DNA of 64,000 bases from Bradyrhizobiaceae bacterium PARB1 (GCA_002256345.1 NKIY01000003.1:806001-870000); one strand, 5' to 3'. Shown: positions 39,073-48,362, counted from the stretch's first letter. The notes: a model not told the origin generated them from the letters alone. Made by a program: numbers and translations.

Positions 39073-40386
39073 ATGACCGACATTTCCGTTTCCGACTTTC
39101 GCCACCCCCGCCGTTATGTGCGCCTCGACACGATCCTGCGCCTGCGCTGGCTGGCCGCGCTCGGGCAGCTCGCCGCCATTTTCGTGGTGGTGCAGGGCCT
39201 CGAATACGACATGGCGATCATCCCTTGCGTAACGATCATCGGCCTGTCGGCGGCACTGAACCTCGTGCTGCAGACGCTGTTCAATCCGGTCCATCGCCTG
39301 GAAGCGATCAGCGCAGCGGGACTGCTGGCGCTCAACATCATCGAACTGGCGGGCCTGCTCTATTTTACCGGCGGCCTACAGAACCCGTTCTCGTTCCTGT
39401 TCCTGGCGCCGGTGCTGATCTCCGCCACCGCGCTGCCGACCAACTACACGATTGCGCTCGGTGTTCTCGCCGCCACCTGCACCACCGTGCTGGCCTTCTT
39501 CCACCTGCCGCTGCCGTGGGATGCGGCCGATCCACTGGTGCTGCCGCAGATCTATCTGCTCGGCGTCTGGTTCTCGATCATGACCGCTATCGGCGTCACC
39601 AGCCTGTATGCCTTCCAGGTCACCGAAGAGGCTCGAAAACTCTCTGACGCACTCGCGGCCACCGAACTGGTGCTGACGCGCGAGCAGCATCTGACCCAGA
39701 TCGACGGCCTCGCCGCCGCCGCCGCCCACGAACTTGGAACGCCGCTCGCGACGATCTTCCTGATCTCGCGCGAGCTGGTGAAGAGTGTCGATAAGAATCC
39801 GGAACTCGCCGGCGACCTGCGCACCATGGCCGAACAGGCGCAACGCTGCCGCGAGATCCTGTCCAAGATCACCCAATTGAATTCCAGCGGCGCGCCGTTC
39901 GACCGCATGCGCATCTCGCAACTGATCGAGGAGTCCGTCTCCCCGCATCGCGACTTCGGCGTCGCCATCAAGGTACGGATCGCCGTCTCCACCGCGCCCG
40001 AGCCGGTGGGCATGCGCAATCCCGCGATCCTCTACGGCGTCGGCAATATTCTGGAAAATGCCGTCGATTTCGCCCGCGAGCAGGTCGAGGTGAACGCGTG
40101 GTGGAATGCCGACAGTATCGTGCTGTCGATCTCCGACGACGGCCCCGGCATTCCGCCCGATCTGCTCAAGCGCATCGGCGAGCCCTATCTGTCGCGCCGC
40201 CGCAACACCGAGGACGGCCCGCGCCGCGGCCTCGGCCTTGGCGTGTTCATCGCGCGCACACTGCTGGAGCGCACCGGTGCCAAGGTCACTTTCAGCAACC
40301 GCGTCTTCCCCGACCACGGCGCCGTGGTGCAGATCGCCTGGCCACGCGATGCGTTCGAGACCGCGGGGCAACTGGAATTGGATTAG
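39073..40386 (+). CDS. regB: RegB/ActS/PrrB-type redox-sensing histidine kinase
   Basis: A 437-aa sensor with six membrane helices in residues about 28-195. The quinone-binding hallmark GGLQNPF is at 100-106; the phosphoacceptor His219 is in AAAHELGTPLA; redox Cys259 is in AQRCREILSKI; the ATPase domain ends with RRGLGLGVFIARTLLERTG. RegB proteins sense the ubiquinone pool and control photosynthesis, CO2 and N2 fixation and respiration genes through a RegA partner. The symbol follows the Rhodobacter name; regS or actS would also apply. No RegA/RegR gene is adjacent. Confidence 0.92.
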   Translation: MTDISVSDFRHPRRYVRLDTILRLRWLAALGQLAAIFVVVQGLEYDMAIIPCVTIIGLSAALNLVLQTLFNPVHRLEAISAAGLLALNIIELAGLLYFTGGLQNPFSFLFLAPVLISATALPTNYTIALGVLAATCTTVLAFFHLPLPWDAADPLVLPQIYLLGVWFSIMTAIGVTSLYAFQVTEEARKLSDALAATELVLTREQHLTQIDGLAAAAAHELGTPLATIFLISRELVKSVDKNPELAGDLRTMAEQAQRCREILSKITQLNSSGAPFDRMRISQLIEESVSPHRDFGVAIKVRIAVSTAPEPVGMRNPAILYGVGNILENAVDFAREQVEVNAWWNADSIVLSISDDGPGIPPDLLKRIGEPYLSRRRNTEDGPRRGLGLGVFIARTLLERTGAKVTFSNRVFPDHGAVVQIAWPRDAFETAGQLELD

Positions 40387-40396
40387 AGTATTTTCG

Positions 40397-40420
40397 AACC
40401 GTGTCCCGGGCGCGCTGCAT
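40397..40420. repeat. Truncated family D repeat
   Basis: GAACCGTGTCCCGGGCGCG followed by CTGCA matches the left arm of the family D element at 49401; the rest is missing. It sits 11 bp after the regB stop. Confidence 0.6.
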
Positions 40421-40441
40421 CAAGTGCTGAACCGAATTCAG

Positions 40442-40888
40442 ATGGCGATCATGATAACGATCCGACTTTCCCGCCCGGATGAGGGCGACCGCGTCATCGA
40501 AATTTGGCGAGGCGCAGTTGACGCTACGCACGATTTTCTCACGCCCGAAGATCGCCTGGCCATTGACGAAATGGTGTGCGGCTTCCTTCCTCGAGTGCCG
40601 CTCTGGCTCGCCGTGGATTCGAATGATTATCCGTTGGCCTTCATGATGATCGACGATCGACATATGGAGGCGCTGTTCATCGATCCGGCTCATCGCGGGG
40701 CCGGCATTGGTGCGGCGCTCGTGCGCCACGGGCTCACGCTTCATCCCAATATGACAACCGACGTTAACGAGCAGAATGACCAAGCTATTGGCTTCTACGA
40801 ACACATGGGATTTAGGCGGACGAGCCGCTCGCCAATCGACGGACAGGGCAGGCCCTATCCGCTCATCCACCTGGAATACTCAAATTGA
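40442..40888 (+). CDS. GNAT acetyltransferase, YjaB-like
   Basis: A 148-aa N-acetyltransferase. Conserved YjaB-type segments are AVDATHDFLTPEDR (about 24-37), FMMIDDRHMEALFIDPAHRG (acceptor and start of the acetyl-CoA site), GIGAALVRHG and TTDVNEQNDQAIGFYEHMGF. ATG 40451 would remove three residues and aligns better with E. coli YjaB. It probably acetylates a small amine or protein N-terminus; the substrate is unknown. It stands where the RegA-type regulator would be expected after regB. Confidence 0.85.
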   Translation: MAIMITIRLSRPDEGDRVIEIWRGAVDATHDFLTPEDRLAIDEMVCGFLPRVPLWLAVDSNDYPLAFMMIDDRHMEALFIDPAHRGAGIGAALVRHGLTLHPNMTTDVNEQNDQAIGFYEHMGFRRTSRSPIDGQGRPYPLIHLEYSN

Positions 40889-41148
40889 CTGACAGGCTCC
40901 GAAGTGGACTAATCCGGACCCAGCTCAGTGTTGTCACATTTCGCTACGCCCGTGTCGGCTGCTGATTTGACAATTGACAGCATACGGCGTTTGCGCGAAC
41001 CTTCGTGCAGGTGGATACGACCTGCCGGTTGCGCCCTTTCGGGACGGTGAATGTATCAGCCTTTTCGGCATCTCCCTTTGCCCGAGCGACCGGGTCAGCA
41101 ATGCAACCGCCTGACACGCCTGGTTCGCTCACGCAAAGGACGACGCAC

Positions 41149-42360
41149 ATGCGCGATTTTCGCGATGCCAAGGCTATGGCGCAGACACTGCGCGACTCAC
41201 TGACCACCAAAGCGATCGATATCAGCCACAGCGAAAGTCTGGAGCTGGTCTCAAAAATGCTGGGTGTTGCCGACTGGAATACACTGTCGGCGATGCTCCA
41301 CGCAGAGCACCGCTTGCCCGGCGCGGCCGTCAAACCGCGAACCGCCACCGCAAGCTATCCGGCAATTCCGCTGCGGGACTTCGTTCCGTTTCCCGCAACC
41401 GTGTTTCCTTTGATCGCCGGCCGTCCGAAGACCATGCGGGCTTTGCAAGACGCCTATGATCGCCAGCGCGAGGTCGCTCTCGCCGTGCAGAAGGACGGCA
41501 CGCTCGACGAGCCCGGCTTCGACGACATCCACCATGTCGGTATTCTGGCGCAACTGCTCGACGTCCAGCGCTTCGATGACGGCACGCTGAAGGTTCTGGT
41601 GCAGGGCAAACGCCGGGTCACGATCGCGAGCTTCGTCGGCGAAACGGGCGCCTATCAGGCCGACGTCTCCGAAGTCGACGACGAGCCGCCTCCCGAGGCG
41701 CCGGACCTCATCCGGGACGCCGTCGCGCGTTTCACCAACTACACGGCGGTTCATGACATCAGTCTGCCGCCGATCTGGCCGCCGCTCGAAAAATCCTCCG
41801 ATCCCGGCCGCGTCGCGGACATCATCGCGTCTCACATCATTCTGCCGACCAACGACAAGCAGAACCTGTTGGCGACATTCGATCCCGTGACGCGGCTGAA
41901 GCGTATCGCCGCCGCCATGGGCGCCCCGTTGCTGCCGCGGTCGCCCGCGCTGGATATCACGTGGCGCCGCGCGCTGGACCATGCCAATGCGCGTCATCAC
42001 CGCTATGCGACGCTGGAGCATCTTCTGCTCGCACTCGTCGACGATCCTGACGCCTCGGCGCTATTGCATGCCTGCAAGGCCGATCTGGCCGCGATCAAAA
42101 CGAGCCTGCTCAGCTATGTCGACAACGAACTGACGAACCTGGCGATCGATGCCGGCGGGCAAGCCCGGCCAACGGAAGCATTTGCACGCGTGGCCCGGCA
42201 CGCCGTCCTGCTAGCCAAGGAGTTCGGCTGGCGAGAGGTTTCGGGCGGCGACATGCTGCTCGCCATTTTCTCCGAGAACCTCAGCCCGGCCACGCGCCTG
42301 CTCGACAAGCAGGGCGTCACCCGGCAGAATGTTCTCGACGTCATGCAGCAACGCGCGTGA
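41149..42360 (+). CDS. LON N-domain / Clp N-domain fusion without ATPase or protease
   Basis: A 403-aa protein starting at ATG 41149, with AAGGA upstream. Residues 1-55 (MRDFRDAKAMAQTLRDSLTT, then HSESLELVSKMLGVADWNTL) match a short rhizobial module often attached to glyoxalase-like proteins. Residues about 68-270 are a LON substrate-binding domain (IPLRDFVPFPATVFPLIAGR, VLVQGKRRVTIASF). Residues about 275-400 carry two Clp N repeats (ARHHRYATLEHLLLALVDDP; GDMLLAIFSENLSPA). No AAA+ Walker motif or Ser-Lys dyad follows. It may be an adaptor or decoy for Lon or Clp proteolysis. Confidence 0.82.
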   Translation: MRDFRDAKAMAQTLRDSLTTKAIDISHSESLELVSKMLGVADWNTLSAMLHAEHRLPGAAVKPRTATASYPAIPLRDFVPFPATVFPLIAGRPKTMRALQDAYDRQREVALAVQKDGTLDEPGFDDIHHVGILAQLLDVQRFDDGTLKVLVQGKRRVTIASFVGETGAYQADVSEVDDEPPPEAPDLIRDAVARFTNYTAVHDISLPPIWPPLEKSSDPGRVADIIASHIILPTNDKQNLLATFDPVTRLKRIAAAMGAPLLPRSPALDITWRRALDHANARHHRYATLEHLLLALVDDPDASALLHACKADLAAIKTSLLSYVDNELTNLAIDAGGQARPTEAFARVARHAVLLAKEFGWREVSGGDMLLAIFSENLSPATRLLDKQGVTRQNVLDVMQQRA

Positions 42361-42369
42361 TCGGCGAAC

Positions 42370-43608
42370 TCAGATCGCAGGATCGGGAAACGCCGCGGCC
42401 TGTTTGAGGGCGCGGCGTTTCGCAAAGCCGGCGATCGCCAACACCGCGAGACCCAACACCACCGGCGGGAAGACGACGGCGTTGACGGCATTCCAGCCGT
42501 AATTCGCCAGGAGCTGCCCCGACGAGAACGAGCCCACCGCCATCAGGCCGAAGACGAGGAAATCGTTGAAGGCCTGCACCTTGTTACGCTCCTGCGGCCG
42601 ATGCGTTTCGAGCACCAGCGCCGAGGCGCCGACGAAGCCGAAATTCCAGCCGACACCGAGCACCACAAGCCCGACCCAGAAATGCATCGCCGTGACGCCG
42701 GACATGCCGATCACCGCCGCCAGCGCTTCGAGCGCGAGGCCGACTGCGACGACCTTCGGCGCACCGAAGCGCGTGATCAGCGCGCCGGTGAAGAAGCTCG
42801 GCCCGTACATGGCGACCACATGCCACTGGATACCGAAATTGGAATCGCTGAGGCTGAGGCCGCAGAGCTTCATCGCCAGCGGCGCCGAGGTCATCACCAG
42901 ATTCATCATCGCATAGGACACCACGCCGCAAATCGCGGCTGCGATGAAACGCGGCTGCTTGATGATCTCAGGCAATGGCCGGCCGCCATGCATGTCGGCC
43001 GGCGCAGGTTTTGGCGCATCCACGGTGGAGAGCAGCGCCATCGCAATCAGCGCGACCGCGGCCTGCGCGAGGAAGCTGAACGAGAACAGATAAGGCGACC
43101 AGATATCCATGGTCCACTGCACGAGCTGCGGCCCGAGCACGCCCGCAAACACGCCGCCGGCCATCACCCACGACACCGCCTTCGGCCGGTAGGCCGGGCT
43201 CGCGCCATCGGCCGCGGCGAAACGATAGGACTGGGCGACTGCGCCGTAGAAACCGCCGAAGAAGGTCGCGCAGCAGAACAGCGCGAATGACGATTGCAAA
43301 ATAGCGATGGCGCCGAGCAGGCCGCACAGCGCCCCTGCTCCGCTGCCGATGATGAAAGCCACGCGGCGCCCATAGCGGCGCGAAATAATACCGACCGGCA
43401 AGGTGGCTGAAGCCAGACCCACCACATAGACCGACAGCGGCACCGTCGCGAGCGCAACGCTCGGCGCCAGCGTCGCGCCGACAATGGCGCCGGTGGCGAA
43501 GATCACTGCCGAATTAGCGCCGCCCAGCGCCTGCGCGGCAGCGAGCCGCCACACCGTGGCACGCGCGCGGGCATCATCAAAAGCTTCGGGGATCGTCGTC
43601 TCGCTCAT
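42370..43608 (-). CDS. Major facilitator superfamily permease
   Basis: A 412-aa transporter with twelve predicted helices. The loop 2-3 motif is IISRRYGRRVAFIIG (about 79-93), and the second half repeats a similar loop (LITRFGAPKVVAVG). It lies tail-to-tail with the LON/Clp-N gene, 9 bp between stops. It probably exports or imports a small molecule with protons; the substrate is unknown. Confidence 0.88.
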   Translation of the reverse strand: MSETTIPEAFDDARARATVWRLAAAQALGGANSAVIFATGAIVGATLAPSVALATVPLSVYVVGLASATLPVGIISRRYGRRVAFIIGSGAGALCGLLGAIAILQSSFALFCCATFFGGFYGAVAQSYRFAAADGASPAYRPKAVSWVMAGGVFAGVLGPQLVQWTMDIWSPYLFSFSFLAQAAVALIAMALLSTVDAPKPAPADMHGGRPLPEIIKQPRFIAAAICGVVSYAMMNLVMTSAPLAMKLCGLSLSDSNFGIQWHVVAMYGPSFFTGALITRFGAPKVVAVGLALEALAAVIGMSGVTAMHFWVGLVVLGVGWNFGFVGASALVLETHRPQERNKVQAFNDFLVFGLMAVGSFSSGQLLANYGWNAVNAVVFPPVVLGLAVLAIAGFAKRRALKQAAAFPDPAI

Positions 43609-43725
43609 TGGGGAAATCCGCCCGGATGGAGCCCGGTTCGATCCGGGCTGCTATTTCGCGGCGACTATGGAGAGCCACCTGCGACAGATCAACACACGCC
43701 AGCGCGGCCGGCCCATGCAGCCGCG

Positions 43726-44412
43726 CTATCCGGCTGCACGTGCAAAGATCAAAATGAGATTGTTGGCCGGCATCTCGACGATCTCGCTCAGCGCGAGGCC
43801 AACGCCATCAGCGACCTTCTGCAGCTCTTCCACATCGCGCACACCCCATTCGGGGTTGCCGTTGCGGAGGCTGGTATCGAAAGCCGCATTGCTCAGCGCA
43901 GTATGTTTGCCGTCACGCTTGAACGGGCCGTAGATGAAGAGCTTGCCATCCGGCCGCAGATAACGCGCCGCGCCTTTGATCAGCCCCTCCGCCACCGGCC
44001 ACGGCGCGATGTGGACGACATTGGCGCTGAACACCGCGAGCAGCGCGCCCGGGCCCTTGCCATTTGTCAATTCCGGGCACCAGTCGGGATCGGTCAGGTC
44101 GATCTGCAAGGGCGAGCGGACATTGGCGCGCTGCGTATATTTGCGCCATGCCTCGATGCTGCGCAGATGCGCCTCGTTGAGATCGCTCGGCCACCAGGTG
44201 ACGCCAGGCGATTGCCCGGCAAAGTGCATGACATGCTGGCCGGTGCCGCTGCCGACCTCCACGACGTCGCCGCTGTGTTGCTGCAAGGATGCCGCAAGAA
44301 CATTCCAGATCGCCGCGTGATTTCGATGAAAAGCCGCAGCATCCAGACGGCCGTCGGGCGCGATTTTCCCGCCGTCCTTGCCGAACTCGACCACATATTC
44401 CGCCATGCGCAT
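43726..44412 (-). CDS. DUF938 SAM-dependent methyltransferase
   Basis: A 228-aa protein of the DUF938 family. The SAM site is DVVEVGSGTGQHVMHFA (about 49-65), followed by WWPSDLNEAHLRSI, DLTDPDW and a late LRPDGKLFIYGPFKRDGKHT. ATG 44406 is an alternative start two codons in. Targets of this family are not established. It is divergent from the persulfide dioxygenase gene, and about 130 bp lie between their starts. Confidence 0.85.
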   Translation of the reverse strand: MRMAEYVVEFGKDGGKIAPDGRLDAAAFHRNHAAIWNVLAASLQQHSGDVVEVGSGTGQHVMHFAGQSPGVTWWPSDLNEAHLRSIEAWRKYTQRANVRSPLQIDLTDPDWCPELTNGKGPGALLAVFSANVVHIAPWPVAEGLIKGAARYLRPDGKLFIYGPFKRDGKHTALSNAAFDTSLRNGNPEWGVRDVEELQKVADGVGLALSEIVEMPANNLILIFARAAG

Positions 44413-44542
44413 CTCCGTGCCGCAGCATTAGGGCGCCGGGCGCCCGGAAGCAATTCCACAGCAGAAAACAATCGTTCAAACATCTTGAGGCAGGGTATTA
44501 TTCTGACCAAAGACGATTATATGGAATATTCGACCACGAGCG

Positions 44543-45595
44543 ATGGTGAACGACATGATCTTCCGGCAGCTCTTCGACAGCGTCTCGGGCACCTATAGCT
44601 ACCTTCTCGCCAGCCGCCCCGGCGGTGAAGCGCTGATCCTTGACCCCGTCCTGGAAAAGGTCGATCGCTATTGCCAGTTGCTGCGCGAACTCGACCTGCG
44701 CCTGGTGAAAGCGGTGGATACGCATCTTCATGCCGATCACGTCACCGGCCTCGCCGAGCTGCGCGAGCGCACCCAATGCGTCACGGTCATGGGCGATCAG
44801 AGCAAAGCAGATGTCGTCGCCATGCGCGTGAGCGATGGCGACAAGGTGATGATCGAAGGCGTGAGCCTGGATGTGATGTACACGCCGGGCCATACCGACG
44901 ATTCCTATAGCTATCTGATGAAAGACCGCGTCTTCACCGGCGATACGCTGCTGATCCGCGGCACCGGCCGCACCGACTTCCAGAATGGCAGCGCGCGGGC
45001 CCAGTATGACTCGCTGTTCAATCGCCTGCTGAAGCTACCGGAGGAAACCATGGTGTTTCCGGCGCATGACTACAAAGGCGACACGGTCTCCACCATTGGT
45101 GAGGAAAAACGCTTCAATCCGAGGCTGCAGGTCAATTCGGTCGACGAATATATTGAGCTGATGAGCAAGCTCAATCTGCCGAACCCGAAACTGATGGACG
45201 TGGTGATCCCCGCCAATATGAAGGTGGGCCTCAAGCCCGACGATCTGGTGAAGCAAGGCCTTGTGCTGTCGCCGCGGGAAGCGATCGCGCATCTTCGCGA
45301 TCCCGACATGCTGCTGGTCGATCTGCGCGAAAGCGGAGAGCGGGCAAAATTCGGGACGCTGCCCGGTGCGCTGCATGCGCCTTATCCGACGATCTCGGAC
45401 AGCCTCAAGCCCGGCGGTATGCTGCGCGAGGTAGCCAGTGCCACCAGGCGCCGGATCGTCTTCTTCTGCGCCTATGGCGAGCGATCGGCAATGGCGGTGC
45501 ATGCGGCACAGGAAGCCGGCATTCAGAATGCCGCGCATCTCGATGGCGGCATCGATGCTTGGAAGAAGGTCGGCGGCCCGGTATTACCTGCATAG
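44543..45595 (+). CDS. Persulfide dioxygenase (ETHE1-type) fused to rhodanese
   Basis: A 350-aa fusion. The N-terminal metallo-beta-lactamase domain has THLHADHVTGL (about 61-71), YTPGHTDDSYSY, FTGDTLLIRGTGRTDFQ and VFPAHDYKG, the iron ligands and surrounding features of ETHE1. A rhodanese domain follows from about residue 240, with active Cys in FFCAYGERSAMA and GGIDAWK at the end. ETHE1 oxidises glutathione persulfide to sulfite; rhodanese moves sulfane sulfur, so the fusion couples both steps of sulfide detoxification. ATG 44555 (MIFRQLFDSVSG), four codons in, has GGTGA nearby and is the commoner family start. Confidence 0.9.
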   Translation: MVNDMIFRQLFDSVSGTYSYLLASRPGGEALILDPVLEKVDRYCQLLRELDLRLVKAVDTHLHADHVTGLAELRERTQCVTVMGDQSKADVVAMRVSDGDKVMIEGVSLDVMYTPGHTDDSYSYLMKDRVFTGDTLLIRGTGRTDFQNGSARAQYDSLFNRLLKLPEETMVFPAHDYKGDTVSTIGEEKRFNPRLQVNSVDEYIELMSKLNLPNPKLMDVVIPANMKVGLKPDDLVKQGLVLSPREAIAHLRDPDMLLVDLRESGERAKFGTLPGALHAPYPTISDSLKPGGMLREVASATRRRIVFFCAYGERSAMAVHAAQEAGIQNAAHLDGGIDAWKKVGGPVLPA

Positions 45596-45649
45596 AACAA
45601 GCGCGTATGGCGGAATCGATCGCCCGCGCCATCGGGGAGGATTCCGATC

Positions 45650-46465
45650 ATGCCCAAGCGCGTGGCCGCGCGGCTGTTTCTGACTGCAGCGCTCATTTTC
45701 GCAATCCATCCCGTCGGCGCCCAGACCGCAGCTCCGGCATCTGCGGGGGCCATTGCTCCCGCACTCATGCAGGATCTCGTGGTCGCCAATCGCGTCCTGA
45801 CCGATCTCAACGTCATCGACGGCTTTGGCCATGTCAGCATGCGGCATCCCACCGATCCCAATCGCTATCTGATGGGCCGCTCGCTGGCGCCGGCGCTGGT
45901 GACCGCCGATGACATCCTCGAATATGATCTCGACTCCAATCCTGTCGATGCGAAGGGACGCGCAAGCTTCCTCGAACGCTTCATTCATGGCGAGATTTAC
46001 AAGGCGCGACCGGATGTGAAGGCGATCGTACATACGCATTCAGCGGGCATCATTCCGTTCAGCGTCAGCAGCGCCCCGCTGCGGCCGGTCTTCCATCTCG
46101 GCGCCTTCCTCGCGCCCGATGTCCCTGTGTTTGAAATCCGTGACGCGGCCGGCGTGAGCAACATGCTGGTGAGCACACCGCAGATCGGCAAGGCGTTGGC
46201 AGCCAAGCTGGGAGATCGCAATGTCGCGCTGATGCGCGGCCATGGCAGCGTCGTGGTCGCCGCCACCATTCCGATGGTGGTGTTCCGCGCGCATTACAGC
46301 AACGTCAATGCGCAGCTGCAGTCACAGGCGCTCGCGCTGGGCGGCCCGGTCAACTACATGCAGAATGACGAGAGCGAAAAGACGCTGGCGGTGATCGACC
46401 AGATCCACGGCCGCGCATGGGATTTATGGAAGCGCGCTGCGCTGGAGAAGATGGCGCCGAGATAG
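45650..46465 (+). CDS. Exported class II aldolase/adducin-family protein
   Basis: A 271-aa protein. Residues 1-25 form a Sec signal peptide (VAARLFLTAALIFAIHPVGAQ). The rest fits the class II aldolase fold: GHVSMRHPTDPNRYL, VKAIVHTHSAG (zinc ligands), and LMRGHGSVVVA with the third His. Typical members are cytoplasmic and act on sugar phosphates such as fuculose-1-phosphate, so an exported form is unusual and probably acts on an unphosphorylated substrate. AGGA lies upstream of the ATG. Rhizobia carry such exported homologues without known function. Confidence 0.85.
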   Translation: MPKRVAARLFLTAALIFAIHPVGAQTAAPASAGAIAPALMQDLVVANRVLTDLNVIDGFGHVSMRHPTDPNRYLMGRSLAPALVTADDILEYDLDSNPVDAKGRASFLERFIHGEIYKARPDVKAIVHTHSAGIIPFSVSSAPLRPVFHLGAFLAPDVPVFEIRDAAGVSNMLVSTPQIGKALAAKLGDRNVALMRGHGSVVVAATIPMVVFRAHYSNVNAQLQSQALALGGPVNYMQNDESEKTLAVIDQIHGRAWDLWKRAALEKMAPR

Positions 46466-46474
46466 CGCATCTTC

Positions 46475-47530
46475 TCAGGCTTCGTTCACGCGCACTTCAA
46501 TGTCGTCATAGCCCTTGATGCGATAGATGGCGACCGAGACGAGCCAGCTGACGAGGAAGATGGCGACGATGAGATAGCCCATCGCGCCGAGATTCTCGTT
46601 CAGGCCCTCGATCGCCTCCCAGAAGCTGCCGGACAGATCCAGCTTGCGGCCGATCAGGCCGAGCGCCTCGATGCCGCCGATCACCAGCGCCACGATCACC
46701 GACACCGCCGTGATCATCATGTTGTAGTAAAGCTTGCGGATCGGCTTCACGAAGGCCCAGCCATAGGCGCGCACCATCAGGATCGAGTCCGTCGCATCCA
46801 CGAGCGACATGCCTGCTGTGAACAGCGCCGGAAAAACGAGAATCGACAACATCGACATGCCCTCAGCGCTCTGCGAGGCGGAAATGCCGAGAATGGCGAT
46901 CTCGGTTGCCGTATCGAAGCCGAGACCGAACAGGATGCCGAGCGGATACATATGCCAGCTCTTGGTGATCATCCCGAACAAGCGGCGCAGCGCGCGACCG
47001 ATGATGCCGCGCTGGGCGAGCACGGCATTGAGATCCTCCTCGATGAAGCGCTCGCCACGTTTGACGGCACGGAACACACGATAGACGGCGGCGAGGATGA
47101 AGAGATTGGCGATGCCGACCACCAGCAGGAAGAAGGCGGAGACGCCGGTACCGATCAGCCCGCCGACCTCCTTGAAATTGTCGAACCGCTCCTGCAGCGC
47201 CGATACCGCCAGCGCCACGAAGATCGACGCCACGATCACCACCGTGGAATGGCCGAGCGAGAAGAACATGCCGACCGAAATCGGCCGCTTGCCCGATTGC
47301 ATCAATTTGCGCGTGATATTGTCGATGGCCGCGATGTGATCGGCATCGAAAGCGTGGCGCAGGCCGAATGTATAGGCCAGGACGGCGGTTCCCAGCAGCA
47401 CCGGCTGGTCGCGGAACGCGACCAGCGCCCAAATCCAGGCCAACACATTTGCCGGAATGAGAATGGCGTAGATGGCGATGATGCGTCCGCGCAGATTGTC
47501 GGCGCCATCGTTGAAAAGCGTGAGCAGCAT
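46475..47530 (-). CDS. NiCoT-family nickel/cobalt permease
   Basis: A 351-aa membrane protein with eight helices. The family signature RHAFDADHIAAIDNITR lies in helix II (about residues 57-73), followed by FFSLGHSTVVI and LGFDTATEIAIL. It imports Ni2+ or Co2+ for urease, hydrogenase or cobalamin. I start at ATG 47530 (MLLTLFNDG); the frame extends to 48109 but that region overlaps the divergent small gene. No NikR box or cobalamin riboswitch is obvious upstream. Confidence 0.9.
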   Translation of the reverse strand: MLLTLFNDGADNLRGRIIAIYAILIPANVLAWIWALVAFRDQPVLLGTAVLAYTFGLRHAFDADHIAAIDNITRKLMQSGKRPISVGMFFSLGHSTVVIVASIFVALAVSALQERFDNFKEVGGLIGTGVSAFFLLVVGIANLFILAAVYRVFRAVKRGERFIEEDLNAVLAQRGIIGRALRRLFGMITKSWHMYPLGILFGLGFDTATEIAILGISASQSAEGMSMLSILVFPALFTAGMSLVDATDSILMVRAYGWAFVKPIRKLYYNMMITAVSVIVALVIGGIEALGLIGRKLDLSGSFWEAIEGLNENLGAMGYLIVAIFLVSWLVSVAIYRIKGYDDIEVRVNEA

Positions 47531-47766
47531 GGGGAGAAAACGGTCCGATTGACCAACCAATTGTCTCAGAGCGGCCGCACCGGCGCAACTGCGGCGATTT
47601 CGTATCGAATGAGACGCATTTGCCTCAGAAATGGCCCAACGGTGTGATCGCCTGTTGGCTGAATGAACGCGGGCATCTATATAGCCGCGCAACGATCGCG
47701 CGACGCTGCCCTCGATGCCCGTGGCGCTGACACCTGAACCCGAAAATCCGGAACGAAGCTGAACTG

Positions 47767-48027
47767 ATGTCCGCAGACGATAATAAATCCACCAAAGCCG
47801 AGCGCGACGCCGCCGAAAAGGCCGTGCTCGACAATATGGCGCGCCTGAAAGCGCTGCGCCTCGCCCGCGAAGCCTCGATGCCGCAAGCGGCGCCGAAGAA
47901 GAAGACCGCCGCGAAATCGAGCCGGACATCCTCGTCCGGCAAGGGCTCGACCGGCAAACCCGCCGAGAAGTCGCCGGCTCTGTCAGCTTGGCTTGCCGAG
48001 CAGCGCAAGGGTGGTTTCCGGACATAG
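47767..48027 (+). CDS. Small lysine-rich protein
   Basis: An 86-aa protein with a helical N-terminal half (KAERDAAEKAVLDNMARLKA then LRLAREA) and a basic Ser/Lys/Ala-rich linker (KKKTAAKSSRTSSSGKG), ending in ALSAWLAEQRKGGFRT. Such short basic proteins recur in Bradyrhizobium relatives; function is unknown, and nucleic-acid binding is possible. It is divergent from the NiCoT gene. Confidence 0.7.
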   Translation: MSADDNKSTKAERDAAEKAVLDNMARLKALRLAREASMPQAAPKKKTAAKSSRTSSSGKGSTGKPAEKSPALSAWLAEQRKGGFRT

Positions 48028-48031
48028 CTCG

Positions 48032-48115
48032 TTGTCGCCACCCGGCTTGACCGGGTGGCCCAGTACACACCGGCCGGAACGTACTGGATTGCCCGGTCAG
48101 GCCGGGCAATGACAG
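48032..48115. repeat. Palindromic intergenic repeat, family B
   Basis: TTGTCGCCACCCGG at the left pairs imperfectly with CCGGGCAATGACA at the right; the CCCGGCTTGACCGGG hairpin and CAGTAC/GTACTG arms match the element at 19667-19749. Confidence 0.8.
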
Positions 48116-48189
48116 GTCAGAGCGCGATTGCCCTTACCCGGTGAAATCTGTTTCAATCACCCGCATGACGTGAATGCGGGGAGCGCGTG

Positions 48190-48342
48190 ATGACACCACG
48201 AACCGGCCGCGGCGAGCCGAAGAAAGAGTCCGACAAGCCGGCTCCGCCAAAAAAGCCCATCGATGACGACGAGGAGGATGGCGATATCGCTACGCCGAAG
48301 CGTGATCGTGACGATGAAGCGGACGCCTTTGAACGGCGATAG
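48190..48342 (+). CDS. Small charged protein (50 aa)
   Basis: A 50-aa reading frame with GGGGAG about 6 bp before ATG 48190. The product is basic at the N-terminus (PRTGRGEPKKESDK), acidic in the middle (IDDDEEDGDIA) and mixed at the end (KRDRDDEADAFERR), so it is probably disordered. A strong intrinsic terminator follows 20 bp after the stop, which supports a real transcript. I do not recognise it. Confidence 0.6.
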   Translation: MTPRTGRGEPKKESDKPAPPKKPIDDDEEDGDIATPKRDRDDEADAFERR

Positions 48343-48362
48343 ACATCGTAGGATGCAAAACG

